This document shows, piece after piece, positions 36,330-46,993 of a stretch of 64,000 bases of DNA. The stretch covers positions 201,403-265,402 of the forward strand of contig RHPI01002910.1 of assembly GCA_009103225.1 (NCBI GenBank), read 5' to 3'. A program made the position numbers and the translations under genes. Within the stretch, counting starts at the first letter, position 1, and the number at the start of each line of letters is the position of its first letter. This stretch comes from Chlorokybus atmophyticus (taxonomy: Eukaryota; Streptophyta; Chlorokybophyceae; Chlorokybales; Chlorokybaceae). The notes under the pieces were generated by a model that was not told the origin of the DNA, did not search any database, and saw only the letters and a program-made list of their open reading frames with translations.

Positions 36330-38026
36330 AATGGTTGGTCGGGCTGCTGCAAGGCAGGCCAGCATGCGCCGGCTTGAGGAGGAAGCAGCGGCTGCTGCTG
36401 AAGTGGCCTCAGCAGCGGCAGCGGCTGCAGTCGAGGTTGCTGCCGCAGCTGCTGCTAACGGCAAGGCAGACCAAGCAGCACGTGAGGCGCGCCCAGATGG
36501 GGTGGTTGCAAAGCAGCGCGCACGTGAGAGCAGTTGTAAAAAGAATAAGAGGCACCTGCGCCGTCAATTTACAATAAGTTAAAGATGTGCATTCGGTAAT
36601 GCTTGCTTGCGTGTGTTGTGTCAGCGCAGTTAGTTTCTGCTTGTGCACCTGTTCAACACATGCTCGACATTGATAAGCAGCTAATGCAAAGGTTGTGTGT
36701 GTAGCTGAAGATGTTGCGTCGGGCACGCCATATTGGGGTGAAGGCTGCAGCACGTGAGCATGATGTCTATCCAAAAAGCATTCGTGAATGGATCAAGCAG
36801 GGCATTAACATCACGGGCAGCTTGAGGTCTGCCTTCCGTTTGCAAGGGGGTACGATATGTGCAATATACTTGCAACATGGATTGTAAACATCAACATGCA
36901 GTGTTGAATGTGGTGCTGCCCTTTGACATGCAGGTGGGCGCAAACCACAATTCCCAGACCTGGAGGAGCAGTTGTTCGCCTTTGTCAAAGACAAGCGCAT
37001 GCTTGGCCTTGCTGTTTCGCAGTAGATGCTACAGGTACTGCTTGTACACACGCACTCCTTGCTAACTGCTTGTGCATACCCACGCACTCATTGCTGACTG
37101 CTTCCTAACTTACACACGCACTCATTGCTAATTGCTTGTGTACATGCACACGCACTCATTGCTGAACCCTTGTGTACATGCACACGCAATTCGTGCTGAG
37201 TGGTTGTGCACATACCCACGCACTCATTGCTGACTGCTTGTGTACATGCACATGCACTCATTGCTAACTGCTTGTGCACATACCCACGCACTCTTTGCTA
37301 ACTTACACACACACTCCTTGCTGAATGGTTGTGCCCATACCCACGCACTCATTGCTGACTGCTTGTGCACATACACTGACTGCTACACTGAATGCTTGTA
37401 CACTTACACTCATTGCTAACTGCTTGTGCTTATGTGTACATGCTCAAACAGGCGCTTGCGAAGCAGCTGATCGCAGAGGCCGACGAACAGTCGCCCGACA
37501 AGCATGTGCACTTCAACGCCTCCTTAAACTGAGCAGTGAGTTTTTACAAACGCCACGATCTTGTCGTGCGTGCTCGCACGAAGGTGGGCCAGAGAGCGCC
37601 TGCTCAGCAAGCAGAGATTATGACATCCTTTAGGTTGTTTGTTGATGGCATGCGGAAGAAGAACAAGTACACTATGCAACAGGTGCATTTTGTTGAGTAA
37701 TTGCTTGATCAACCACAAGCAAGCAAGCAATCAAATGATAATCATACACTTTGTGGCAGATTATCAACATGAATAAGGTTAAAGACTTTGCATCAGCGAG
37801 GCGCACGAACTGTGGCCCATGACAACAAAAGGTCATGAGAAGGCGAGCTTTACCCTTGTTCTATCAGTTTGTGCTGATGGTTCCAAGCTGCCTCCTCTTG
37901 TTGTGCTCAAGCGGAAGACGGTGCCGCGACCTCAAGGTGCCGGGCATGCACATCTACGCCAACAAGAAAGGGTGGATGAATGAAGATATGTGCGTGGAGT
38001 GGGTGGACGTAGATGTGAAGAAGCGC
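36330..38026 (+). pseudogene. Decayed pogo/Tigger-like DDE transposase
   Basis: Fragments in family order. An Ala/Glu-rich segment (36331-36520) leads to a helix-turn-helix (AAREHDVYPKSIREWIKQ) around 36710-36850. Then come GRKPQFPDLEEQLFAFVKDK (about 36935-37000), QLIAEADEQSPDKHVHFNAS (about 37450-37530), FYKRHDLVVRARTKVGQ (about 37534-37590) and FVDGMRKKNKYTMQQ. The DDE core follows at 37760-38025: IINMN where active relatives have NMDET, GHEKASFTLVLSVCADGSK, then VPGMHIYANKKGWMNEDM. The first catalytic Asp is Asn, a stop interrupts the frame near 37820, and the reading frame shifts between KTVPR and VPGMH (about 37922). The coding pieces are separated by a minisatellite and by possible introns. 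It is inactive as it stands. Confidence 0.75.
37040..37440. repeat. Minisatellite inside the transposase relic
   Basis: Degenerate tandem units built on 'cacgcactcattgctgactgcttgtgtacatgc' variants, repeated about ten times with units near 30-40 bases and variable halves (cacacgcac, catacccacgc). It sits between two coding fragments of the transposase, so it either expanded within an intron or invaded after inactivation. Confidence 0.85.
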
Positions 38027-38159
38027 CCACAGGTGCTGAGTGATGTGCATTGACTGCTTGTGCTTGCACACACATGTAACATACATGTGTGTACAAGCAG
38101 TGCTTGTTGCTTGTGTGCATGCATGTGTATTTCGTGTTGTTGGTGTTGTGCACGCTAAC

Positions 38160-38525
38160 TGGCTGACTGGTTGCGGAGCACGCACACTTGTTTGTGTGCA
38201 CACTGGCTGGCTCCTTGCTTCCGACTGCTTGTGCGCATGCTGCTTGTGTGCATGCATGCGTACTTGTGTGTGTGCACATTGACTGGCTGGCTGGTTGCTG
38301 AGCACGCACACTTATTTGTGCACACACTGGCTGGCTCCTTGCTTCCGACTGCTTGTGTGCATGCATGCGTACACGTGTGTGTGCACACTGACTGGCTGGC
38401 TGGTTGCTGAGCACGCACACTTGTTTGTGCACACACTAGCTGGCTCCTTGCTTCCGACTGCTTGTGTGCATGCATGCGTACTTGTGTGCATGCATGCGTA
38501 CTCGTGTGTGTGCATGCTGATTTGC
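38160..38525. repeat. Tandem repeat, three units of about 110-120 bases
   Basis: Three consecutive units each start gactggctggctggttgctg and contain agcacgcacacttgtttgtg, ggctggctccttgcttccga and gcttgtgtgcatgcatgcg. Unit boundaries are near 38160, 38281 and 38391. The third unit has an internal duplication of 'gtgcatgcatgcgtactt'. The open frames running through it are by-products of the repeat. Confidence 0.85.
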
Positions 38526-38671
38526 TGACTGATTGGCTCCCACACTTGTTGTGGCTTGTATGCATAATACTATAATATTATAGAATGTTATATATATAGG
38601 TAATGGTGTATGCATAGTATATATGATATACGCAATCTTTTATACATAATATATAATATAGTATATCAATA

Positions 38672-39655
38672 GTTTCACATGGCTTATATGATCTGAACAT
38701 GTCCCACATGTATTAGATAATACATTAAGTACTAACGTTTCTGCCACGTTACGTGCGGAGATGAGTGGTGCGGCTGTTTGGTCGGGCCATCCCACGGCAC
38801 CGCGACTGCCGGGCTGCGCGGCAGTATGTGCGGCCCGGCTTCTCATTGGCTAGGCGGCGAGTACAGGCGTTACACCGTTATATCTGCTTAAACAATCCTA
38901 GCCGTCCAAAGCACATCCAATTGTTAAAACGCATGCCAATAAATGTAAAATTAAGCACGGTTCTGCATACGTGGCCGCTTATGGCTGCATGTTGATCATT
39001 TTTATGTGTAACACAAATACTAATAAATATGGAGATACAATGATACATGTTGATATCTCAGATGTGTTGCAAAATGAAGCACATCTGTTGCTAAATGGTG
39101 CAATATGGTGCAATATGGCTAGCAACCTGCAGTTAAGCGTTTCAAAACTTTATAATAAACGTAATGTTTATGCCACGGTACATGCTAAATTTTTCCGTCA
39201 GTAATGCCAAGGTTACAACCATTGAAATAATGCTAACCTAAATTACCTTAACGTTAAGATTCAACTAAACGAAAATTTGCATCGTTAGGCCACCATCTGG
39301 TCACGCTTGAATTTGATCAGATGGGATCGCAACGGTGACAACAGCCGTTGCTCAAAAAGGCAGCGATTTGGCCCATTATTGCGGAGATGCGTAAAAGATG
39401 CTGAAAACTAATTCAGCGGCAACTGCTGACCAACGGCGACCCAAAATCGCTAGGGATTCAATGCAATTGCAGCACAGTTAGTGGTTAAAACGGCCGCGTT
39501 TTTGGCGGTACGAGGTCGGGGCAGGCCCCATACCCCAAGGACATGCCGCCACTACTCACCCTCGTTTCTAACTAATCCACTATACCATGTAACGCTAGTT
39601 GATTACACGCTATAGTTACTGCGTCATCAAACATGGTCAACAGCCGAATAATAAA
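38672..39655. repeat. About 1-kb dispersed repeat, copy A
   Basis: Starts tcacatggcttatatgatctg and ends near catcaaacatggtcaacagcc. It is in direct orientation to the copy at 39989-40985, with the same internal order: the 'acgttacgtgcggagat' block, the CCGG-type core, 'gcatacgtggccgctta', the 'gttaggccaccat.tggtcacgc' block and 'ggcggtacgaggtcggg'. It has no coding capacity, so it is likely a non-autonomous element. This copy lacks the long (CCGG)n tract seen in copy B. Confidence 0.85.
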
Positions 39656-39988
39656 AATGTGTATCATAAGTGCAAATTATACTTGATATATACGCACTTA
39701 TTAATGAGTATTCTGATATTATACACATTGCACATTATATATGAATGAAAGATTATACGTATATATTATATAACAATACACACCATAATACACATGAAAT
39801 GCATGTAATAAAATAACATTATAGCATACTATATACTTATGTGTAATCTTCATGCATAATATATACGATACACCATGATATAAAATTTATATAATATATG
39901 CATATCTTATATATAATATATATGCATATGATATATTGCAAAAAATGAGGACAACATGGTGCACATGTGACAGCATATGGTTTCCCCA

Positions 39989-40985
39989 CATGGCTTATAT
40001 GATCTGAACATGTCCCACATGTATTAAGATAATACGTTACGTTAAGCACTAACGTTACTGCCACGTTACGTGCGGAGATATCAAGTAAATAGTGGTGCGG
40101 CTGTTTGGCCGGGCCTGCCGGCCTGCCGGCCGGCCGGCAATCAAACCACATCACACATCCCGCGCATGAGGGCCATCACACGGCACCCGCGATGCCGGGC
40201 TGCGCGGCAGTATGTGCGGAACGACTTCTCATTGACTACGCGGCGAGTACAAGCGTTACACCCTTAGATCTGCTTGATCGATCCTGGCCATCCAAAGCAC
40301 ATCCAATTACGCACAGTTCTGCATACGTGGCCGCTTACGGCTGCATGTTGATCATTTTTATGTGTTACAGAAAGTGATATGATAAATCTAAAGAAACATT
40401 AAGACATGTTGATATCTCTGATGTGTTGGAAAATGAAGCACATATAGCGCAATGTGTTGCAATCTGGTGCAATATGGCTAGCAACCTGCAGTTAAGCATT
40501 ATGAAACTTAATATTCAACGTAACGCTCACGCCACGGTACGTGCTGCGAAATTCAGTAAGTACTGCCGAGGTTACAACCATTAACGTTAACGTTAAGATT
40601 CAACTAAACAAAACATCGCATCGTTAGGCCACCATTTGGTCACGCATGGATACTATCAAATGGGATCCCCATGGTGTCAACAGCCGTTGCTGAAAGGCAG
40701 CAAATTGGCCAATCATTGCAGAGATGCACAAAAGATGCGGAAAACTATCTCGGCGGCAACTGCTCGCCAATGGCGACCCAAATTGGCTAGCGATTTGGTG
40801 CAATTGCAGCACAGTTAGTGGTTGAAAGGGCCACATTTTTGGCGGTACGAGGTCGGGACATGCCCCATACCCCAAAGACATGCCGCCACTACTCACCCTC
40901 GTTCTAACTAATCCACTCTACCCTTTAACGCCAATTGATTACACGGTATAGTTACTGCGTCATCAAACATGGTCAACAACCGAAT
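39989..40985. repeat. About 1-kb dispersed repeat, copy B
   Basis: Direct repeat of 38672-39655. It carries an expanded tract, ggcctgccggcctgccggccggccggc, around 40112-40138 that copy A lacks, plus scattered small indels. The two copies are separated by about 330 bases of very AT-rich DNA (39656-39988) that itself shares 'gtatcataagtgcaaa.tatac.tgatatata' with 36050-36085. Confidence 0.85.
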
Positions 40986-41712
40986 AACATACTAGGCGTG
41001 ATGGCGTGATGGGCGCAGCGTGTTATGCATGATGTGATGAGAAACCCTCGTTAATAGCAAATTTATGCTCCTGTCAAAGAGCATATTATTATGCATAAGC
41101 GTCAAGTGCATAACCCCGCCAAGAGCATAACATGGCGCATGATAAAAAGTATGCTCTTAGCAAGGGTAGATCGCAGCTTGCAGCTCAGCCTCCATTGAAC
41201 TGGATTATCCGATGGGATTATTTAATAAACTCCATCGCGAATCCCACGGCTCAGACCAGAGGCAGAAGTGATGATGCCGCGCATAGCGTGGGAGTCCCAT
41301 GGTAGAACCGTAGGACCTGCACCAAGAATTTAATCTGACGGTCAGACTCTGACCTTGTGTTTTTCGACCCAGTTGAGCTCGACCAGCTCTCTACGTCACG
41401 TCGCAGAGCACTTTTGCTTCAAGGTGTCCGAGGTCCGCGACCCATTAAGCTTGCAAAATCGCCCTGCTGTTATCCAAGCCACGTGTATGTGTGCAGTAGG
41501 TACGGATGCTTGTATGCAAACGCTCGACTGTGGTTCACCTTTAATAGACCGATGATATATAAGCCGCTACACCCTGTGCACTTGAGTCATGCGAGATGAG
41601 AAGCTTATGATTTGATAGGTTACCTACCTCATCATAACTTACCAACTATGACATACTGTGTATGTTGTGTACGAGGTGCAGCATTGCGGTTTCGCAAATG
41701 ACGGCTTCGCCA

Positions 41713-41765
41713 GGGGTTTCGCCAGCTTGCACCAGAGGCCCAATTCTGATGATTGGCGAAACCCC
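41713..41765. repeat. Inverted repeat, 12-bp perfect stem
   Basis: Arms ggggtttcgcca (41713-41724) and tggcgaaacccc (41754-41765) flank a 29-base loop. Outside, gcattgcggttt and aaatccgcatagc pair imperfectly, extending the foldback to roughly 41685-41800. It could be a small MITE-like element. Confidence 0.6.
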
Positions 41766-42977
41766 TTGTTCCCGCCAAATCCGCATAGCAAAGTGCAGTT
41801 TGGCGGTAATCTCATGCATACATACACATATACAAGATGTGTGTCACTATTATTATTGAAATGATACTGTGATTACATGTGTAAATAGTAAAACGCATAT
41901 ACTGATACATAATAAACATGATATATCGATTATGCACCTATAATTGTGCATGCAATTTGATTATATGAAACTACTTGTGTCATACATGTACAAAGATATG
42001 CTTTATGGTATATTTATCATCAGAATTGTGTAATAATCATCAGTAAAAATGTATTGTTTGCGCTTATTGACTTTTAACTGCGCAACTTCTGTCAACTTTG
42101 AAATGAGAGCTCACAGCAACGCAAATGACGTGCAACTTGGTGCAAGCTGCTGGCTGCGACTTTTATGACCGGTGAGCCGCTGTACGAGGTTCCGCCAGAG
42201 TTCGCCACATGCACCATGAGTAGTGCATCAATTACCAGAGCCCTTAGGGTTGCACCGCGCACATATACACTGTACAGGCAGTTGTACGTACTAGGATATA
42301 CGACGAGCCCCCGCGCGAAATGGCTAGGCTTATCCCGTAGTGCCACATACGTTACAACCCACATCCACATTCTGCATTATGTTTTACTTCGACCCATTTG
42401 TGTATGGCAATTTCAAGTAGCAGTGCCGATAAGTTCTGGACGCTTGACCCGCCGTTATGTGCGTCGTCGTTATACTGTACCTTTGTGCTTCCTCCGAGGA
42501 AGCAGCTCGTACACTGCATTGTCAGTGCGACGGTGCAACAGCGCTGTACAAGCGGTACCGCAGAGCATTGTCGTTAAACGCTGCTGCAGCGGTATACTGG
42601 TTAGCAGCGCAGTACCCGCTGCAGTATGCGCAACTCGTCCCGTACGGCGCTGCTTTTGTGCGCGTTACAGCACACTGGCGGGTGCAGCGGTGTACAAGCC
42701 AAACGCTGGCGAGGCTGAGTGCGCGGCAGCGGGCTGTCTCATAACCTAGCCCTGATCAACGACACTTCGACCCAACGTTGCTACCAATTTACGTCTATTC
42801 GTTATCGCTGCTGAATCCCTATTAAAAGTTACAACCAAGGCATTTGTTAACTATTGTTAGTCGTAATGTATGTGGCAGTACGGTATCGTGGTCGAGCCGT
42901 CACATATCGTGTTCGGGCCAGACCGCGCGGAATTTTATGTGGTACCGCCGTCGCGTGGCGAGCCTTGGGAGGCCGGT

Positions 42978-43028
42978 CTGTCAGAACAGGCCCGGCTATC
43001 GTCGGTTGATGCCGCCCTGTTCTGACAG
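42978..43028. repeat. Inverted repeat, 13-bp perfect stem
   Basis: Arms ctgtcagaacagg (42978-42990) and cctgttctgacag (43016-43028) enclose a 25-base loop. A related 'ctgtcagacca' follows at about 43052. No transcript or gene is associated with it. Confidence 0.6.
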
Positions 43029-44066
43029 ATATCACAACCAGCTGTGACATCTGTCAGACCAGATGCGACACGACTGGTATCGCGTGTGTTTTGCAGGCTT
43101 GTCGGCGAGCCACGTCGACGGTCGGGTTAATGTACCGGTACATGTACCCACAGCGCACAGCACACCACAGCGTCGTACCGATATGTTCCTGCCACGTTCT
43201 TTTCTCTCCCGGATTCACCTCGCAGGCGCTTCACGGGTAACTTAACCCTCACGAAGCCGTTAGTTACGTTTGCTCACGTTGGGGCGGTTACCTGCAACCG
43301 ATTCTAGCAGTGTACCTTGCGGACGAGATGTTGAAGTTTAACCGAATCCGGTCACCAAAGTCGACCGATTGGCATGGTCGGTTAGAAAGTGCAACCTGGA
43401 ATCGGCAATACCGGAGCATCATGTGAGAGGGGTGCGGCAGCAGTCAGCTGCAATCAGGAATCTTTTGACACCTTCCACGGTGGAAATGCCACTGCAAGCG
43501 TGGAGACCACACGCCTCGGCCTACATAAAGCGCATTCTGCGTTCTCCGAAAAGCGCGGGAAATTGTGTGTGCTGTTGTCGGCAGGGGCGGAAGGAGGCGG
43601 GGGCGGGATCTGCTGGTGCTGGTGTTGGTGCTTGCCGGGAACAACACGTCTGTCTGCTGCATGATGAGTTGCCGCTCTCTCAGCACTCCACCCTCGCTGC
43701 TAGCAGCAGCACTTCGCACGCAGCTGATAGAGCGCTGCCTGGGTGGGCGGCTGCAAGCAAGGCGCACAGGGGCGGCGCAGTCGTCGGCGTGGTGCAACTT
43801 CGGCTGGAAGCCTATTCGCAAGAAGCCCCCCCGCGCACACGCCTTTCTCGTAAGTCGCCGCATCCCCAGTGATTGCAGCACACAGCAGTTGTGTGCATGC
43901 TCGCGTGACTGCTTTTGGCACGGAACGCATCTTGTGTATATGCATACACTGTGAATGCTTCAATTGGGCACAGCTTGCCGCCTAGGTTAGCATGTAGAGT
44001 CCTGATCTCCTTTTTTCTGTTGCAAACAGCTCTTTGGCTTTCCCTGTACGTAACGGCGAGTCAGAC

Positions 44067-45482
44067 ATGACGTTACAGGGAGGATTGGGCGTGCTGTTGC
44101 AGAGGGAGGGCTTCACTTCTCTTAAAGTCTGGACCGTGGTGGTGTTGGCGGTAGCGTTGCTGTTCGCATTGGTCGTGCTCATCCGGATCACCCGTGCCAT
44201 TGCGAGGTGGCTTCCACATCACATTGCCGTCATGGCCGGCAGCTCTGAGCCCCGTTTGCAGTGGAAGAACGAAGTGTTGGAAGTCTTGATGGGGAGGCTG
44301 TTTGAGGGATTGGGTGGGCTTTTGGAGGGTGCAGGCGCAGCAGGACTTGCCGCAGCGAGCCAGCTGCGCGTCCGTGCAACCGGCATGGATGTGAACCTGT
44401 TTGTCGCATACGACAAATTGAAGGTCGCTGAACAGCTGATGTCGGGCTTGGCGACCAGCTGGATGGTGCAGGCAACATGGGCGGTCTGCGTGCCGCCCAT
44501 GTTTGTTGCGTGGCTGGTCAGCACACAAGGAGGCGATGCGTTGCTGATGATCGGCATGGTGGGCCTCGTCATTTCCCTGGGGACGGGTATCTGGGGAATG
44601 CAGCACTACATCGCTCATGATGCCGATGTTGACCTCCTCACGATGAAGTGCTTGGACATGATCATATTTGGGGTGATCACCACAACAACCGATGCTTCAG
44701 GCTGGAAGGCTGCTGGCAACGACAGATATGCGCTGGGCGATTGCGATATAGACCGCGAGAGCTGCAAGGAGGAGGTGGCCTGCATGCGGAAAACTTTGGT
44801 GCTTTATCAAGATGCCGTCTCAGAGAGCCTTGATAAGGTAAGCGCTGCTGCACACATTATCTCGTGCATTGTGCGTGATGCGTCACATTGCTTTCTCATG
44901 ATGACATTGCATATGTTGGAGCACTCCTTGGAATGTTCATTATGGCTGCATAACAAAGATTCTGTACAGCAGTATCCATGCTTTGCGCACGCATGTGTAG
45001 TTGACAGGAAGTCGAGCATTACTGATGATGCAACGTGTACAGCAGTACACCTTGCATCATCAAGAACGTGAATCCCTGCACTTGTGAAGCTCACGACAGC
45101 GCACATGACCTTCAAGCACCCAAATGTGTTCTACATCTGTTCAATAACTGGCTTGCTGTGTGTGCAGGCATATTTGGTGTTGCTTCTCAGCCTGTTAACG
45201 CTCCTCTGCACGTTCTTGGCTACCGAGGTGGCCACGAGCTTTGCACCCTGGATGTTTCAAGTGCTTGTCGAAAGTGTGACATGCTATTCCAAGAGCTGTC
45301 ACTACCTGCGCTCGAGTCACCTTTCGCTTAGGACAACGCAGCAAAAGGTCTTCGAGGAGGTTCATCGCGCAACCTCGGTCACCGACATGCCGAAGGAGGC
45401 TTTTGCAGCTGCTGCTATCCAACTGCTGCAGAACACGCTGCACAATCCGCAGTCCACTACTGCGGATTACCTGAAGTGCTAG
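44067..45482 (+). CDS. Multi-pass membrane protein of unknown family (paralogue 1)
   Basis: Two coding exons, 44067-44837 and 45168-45482, join in phase to give about 361 residues. The start is the ATG of MTLQGGLGVLLQ, conserved in the paralogue at 60696-62096. Predicted helices: WTVVVLAVALLFALVVLI near the N-terminus, AVCVPPMFVAWLV and LLMIGMVGLVISLGTGIWG in the middle, and AYLVLLLSLLTLLCTFLATE at the start of exon 2. An amphipathic stretch (GRLFEGLGGLLEGAGAAG) and a conserved segment (NLFVAYDKLKVAEQLM) lie between the first two helices, and the C-terminus is soluble and helix-prone (VFEEVHRATSVTDM). Intron position is identical in the paralogue. I do not recognise the family. An upstream block near 43600-43850 shows amino-acid-like conservation with the paralogue (ALRTQL) but does not join in frame, so it is treated as 5' UTR. 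Confidence 0.72.
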
Positions 45483-46993
45483 TGGAGTCATGACTGAGGG
45501 AGCCGAGTTCAATTGGCAGATTGTACTCTGAGTCTGAGTTGCACTCCCAAGTTGCAGCAGCAAGCACCAAGCAATGCAAGCGCAAGAGAGGTTGCGCTTG
45601 CATCTGCTGCATGTAGATACTGTACTGTATACTGTCCTGTACATGCACTGTACATACATTGCTCGCATAGATAGCCTGGAGTGTGCAAGTAGACTGAGCT
45701 TGTGCCAATAAGTGGCGTGGATTGCTGCCATTATTGAGTTTAAGGATAGTTTGCTCTCGTTTACTTTGCTGACTGGCGTGCGTGAGTGATGCAGAGTAAG
45801 TGCAAGCCGTCAGCATTGTGCGTGCACAGTCTCTTGGTTGCACTGTATCATGGCTGTGCGAAGTTGCACTTGAACTGGGCACAGTCCACGCGGGCTCATC
45901 TTTTGCAACGTTACATATTGGTAATGCCACTTGCACTAGTACCACAAGTTTCCACACTGGTTGCACACGTAAACTATGGTGCTTTCCTCGTCCGTGTGAT
46001 CTGTCCATTGTGCGCCTTGCATGAAGGCACCGAAAGGTTCGCCACTTTGTAAGAGTATGCCGAGTACCCAATGGGCGGGCCCTCACCACAAGAGACAATC
46101 CGCAGTGAGTGTCGCTTGGCATGTGTGGTTAGCGCATGTGCTTGTACGTGTTCCTGTAAGAGCGCGTGCGCGTGTGTGGGCATCTGCGTGCATGTGTGCA
46201 TATGTGTAAGTTTGGTGCAGTGTGGCGGAAGCTGAACACCCTGGCGATACCCGCACACTGTGGTTTCATCCACGCTAGTCGCAACAGGTGCATATTGTGG
46301 CATCAGGTTTACACGTGTGTGCGTATTACATGATACATCATGTTGTGTATTTTGTGTGACACAGGTAACTGGGGATGCGGGACCTTTGTGCCATGATGCC
46401 GAGCTGCTGTCTCTGCTTCAGCAATTGGCAGCGGGTGGCATGGTGGGCAGAGTAACTGTCCATTATTAATGATGTCGAAACCGGGAGTCTCAGCTGAGCC
46501 GCGCCTGGATACATTAAGTCGCTGTTGCACGAACACAACACTGAAGTTTATACGCGCACGCTCGCGTAGAAACACGCACAACACGCACACGCGCAAGCAC
46601 TTTTTGTGTTGTTGTTGTTGCTGCTTTCATTCAGAACTGTCAGTTTCGTAATCTGCGCATGTGCTTTGCAGGTGAGCTGTACAAGTTTTTGGACAGCTTG
46701 TCAATGGTAAATCTAACAATTGTAAAAGTGGAGTGTAGAAGCGTTCCAAGTGTGTTGGGGTGTGCGCAGCAGCGCCACGCTTATTATGTGTAAACGTGGA
46801 GGCTGGGCGCGGAGACGGATAAAAGATGGCAGGCACATGGGTAGTACAAGGATTGTTAGGGATGACGCATAACTTACCTATCATAACTTAGAGACAACAG
46901 CAGAGGTGTACAGCGTGTGCAGCATGAGTGGCAACAACAATACTTACCCAAACTAACAAGCCAACATGATCTGTGTGTGGCTGCCTTTGTGGC
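45483..46993. other. Intergenic spacer
   Basis: No gene recognised. Around 45570-45610 and 60620-60650 (near the paralogue) both read 'caagcaatgcaagcgcaag'-like sequence, so the duplication of the membrane protein gene probably included its 3' flank. Otherwise TG/CA-rich. Confidence 0.45.

Larger units (their letters stand above)
41000..44066. other. Gene-poor region with foldbacks; 5' flank of the membrane protein gene
   Basis: No firm gene. It contains inverted repeats at 41713-41765 and 42978-43028 and an unexplained 194-codon ATG frame (42165-42749). From about 43450 the sequence resembles the upstream flank of the paralogous gene at 62.1-62.65 kb, including a GCTGGTGCTGGTG stretch, a 'CGCACGCAGCT' block and a GTAAGT site at 43850, so a 5' UTR intron (43850-44029) is likely. 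Confidence 0.5.

Noticed and set aside
37040-38525. CRISPR-like array of regularly spaced repeats
   Set aside because: Units are degenerate, contiguous and without unique spacers, and the genome is eukaryotic; these are minisatellites.
41160-41350. Small nuclear or nucleolar RNA (a GTGATGA box near 41268 and TCTGA boxes downstream)
   Set aside because: Boxes are too common by chance, there is no terminal stem, and spacing does not suit a standard C/D snoRNA.
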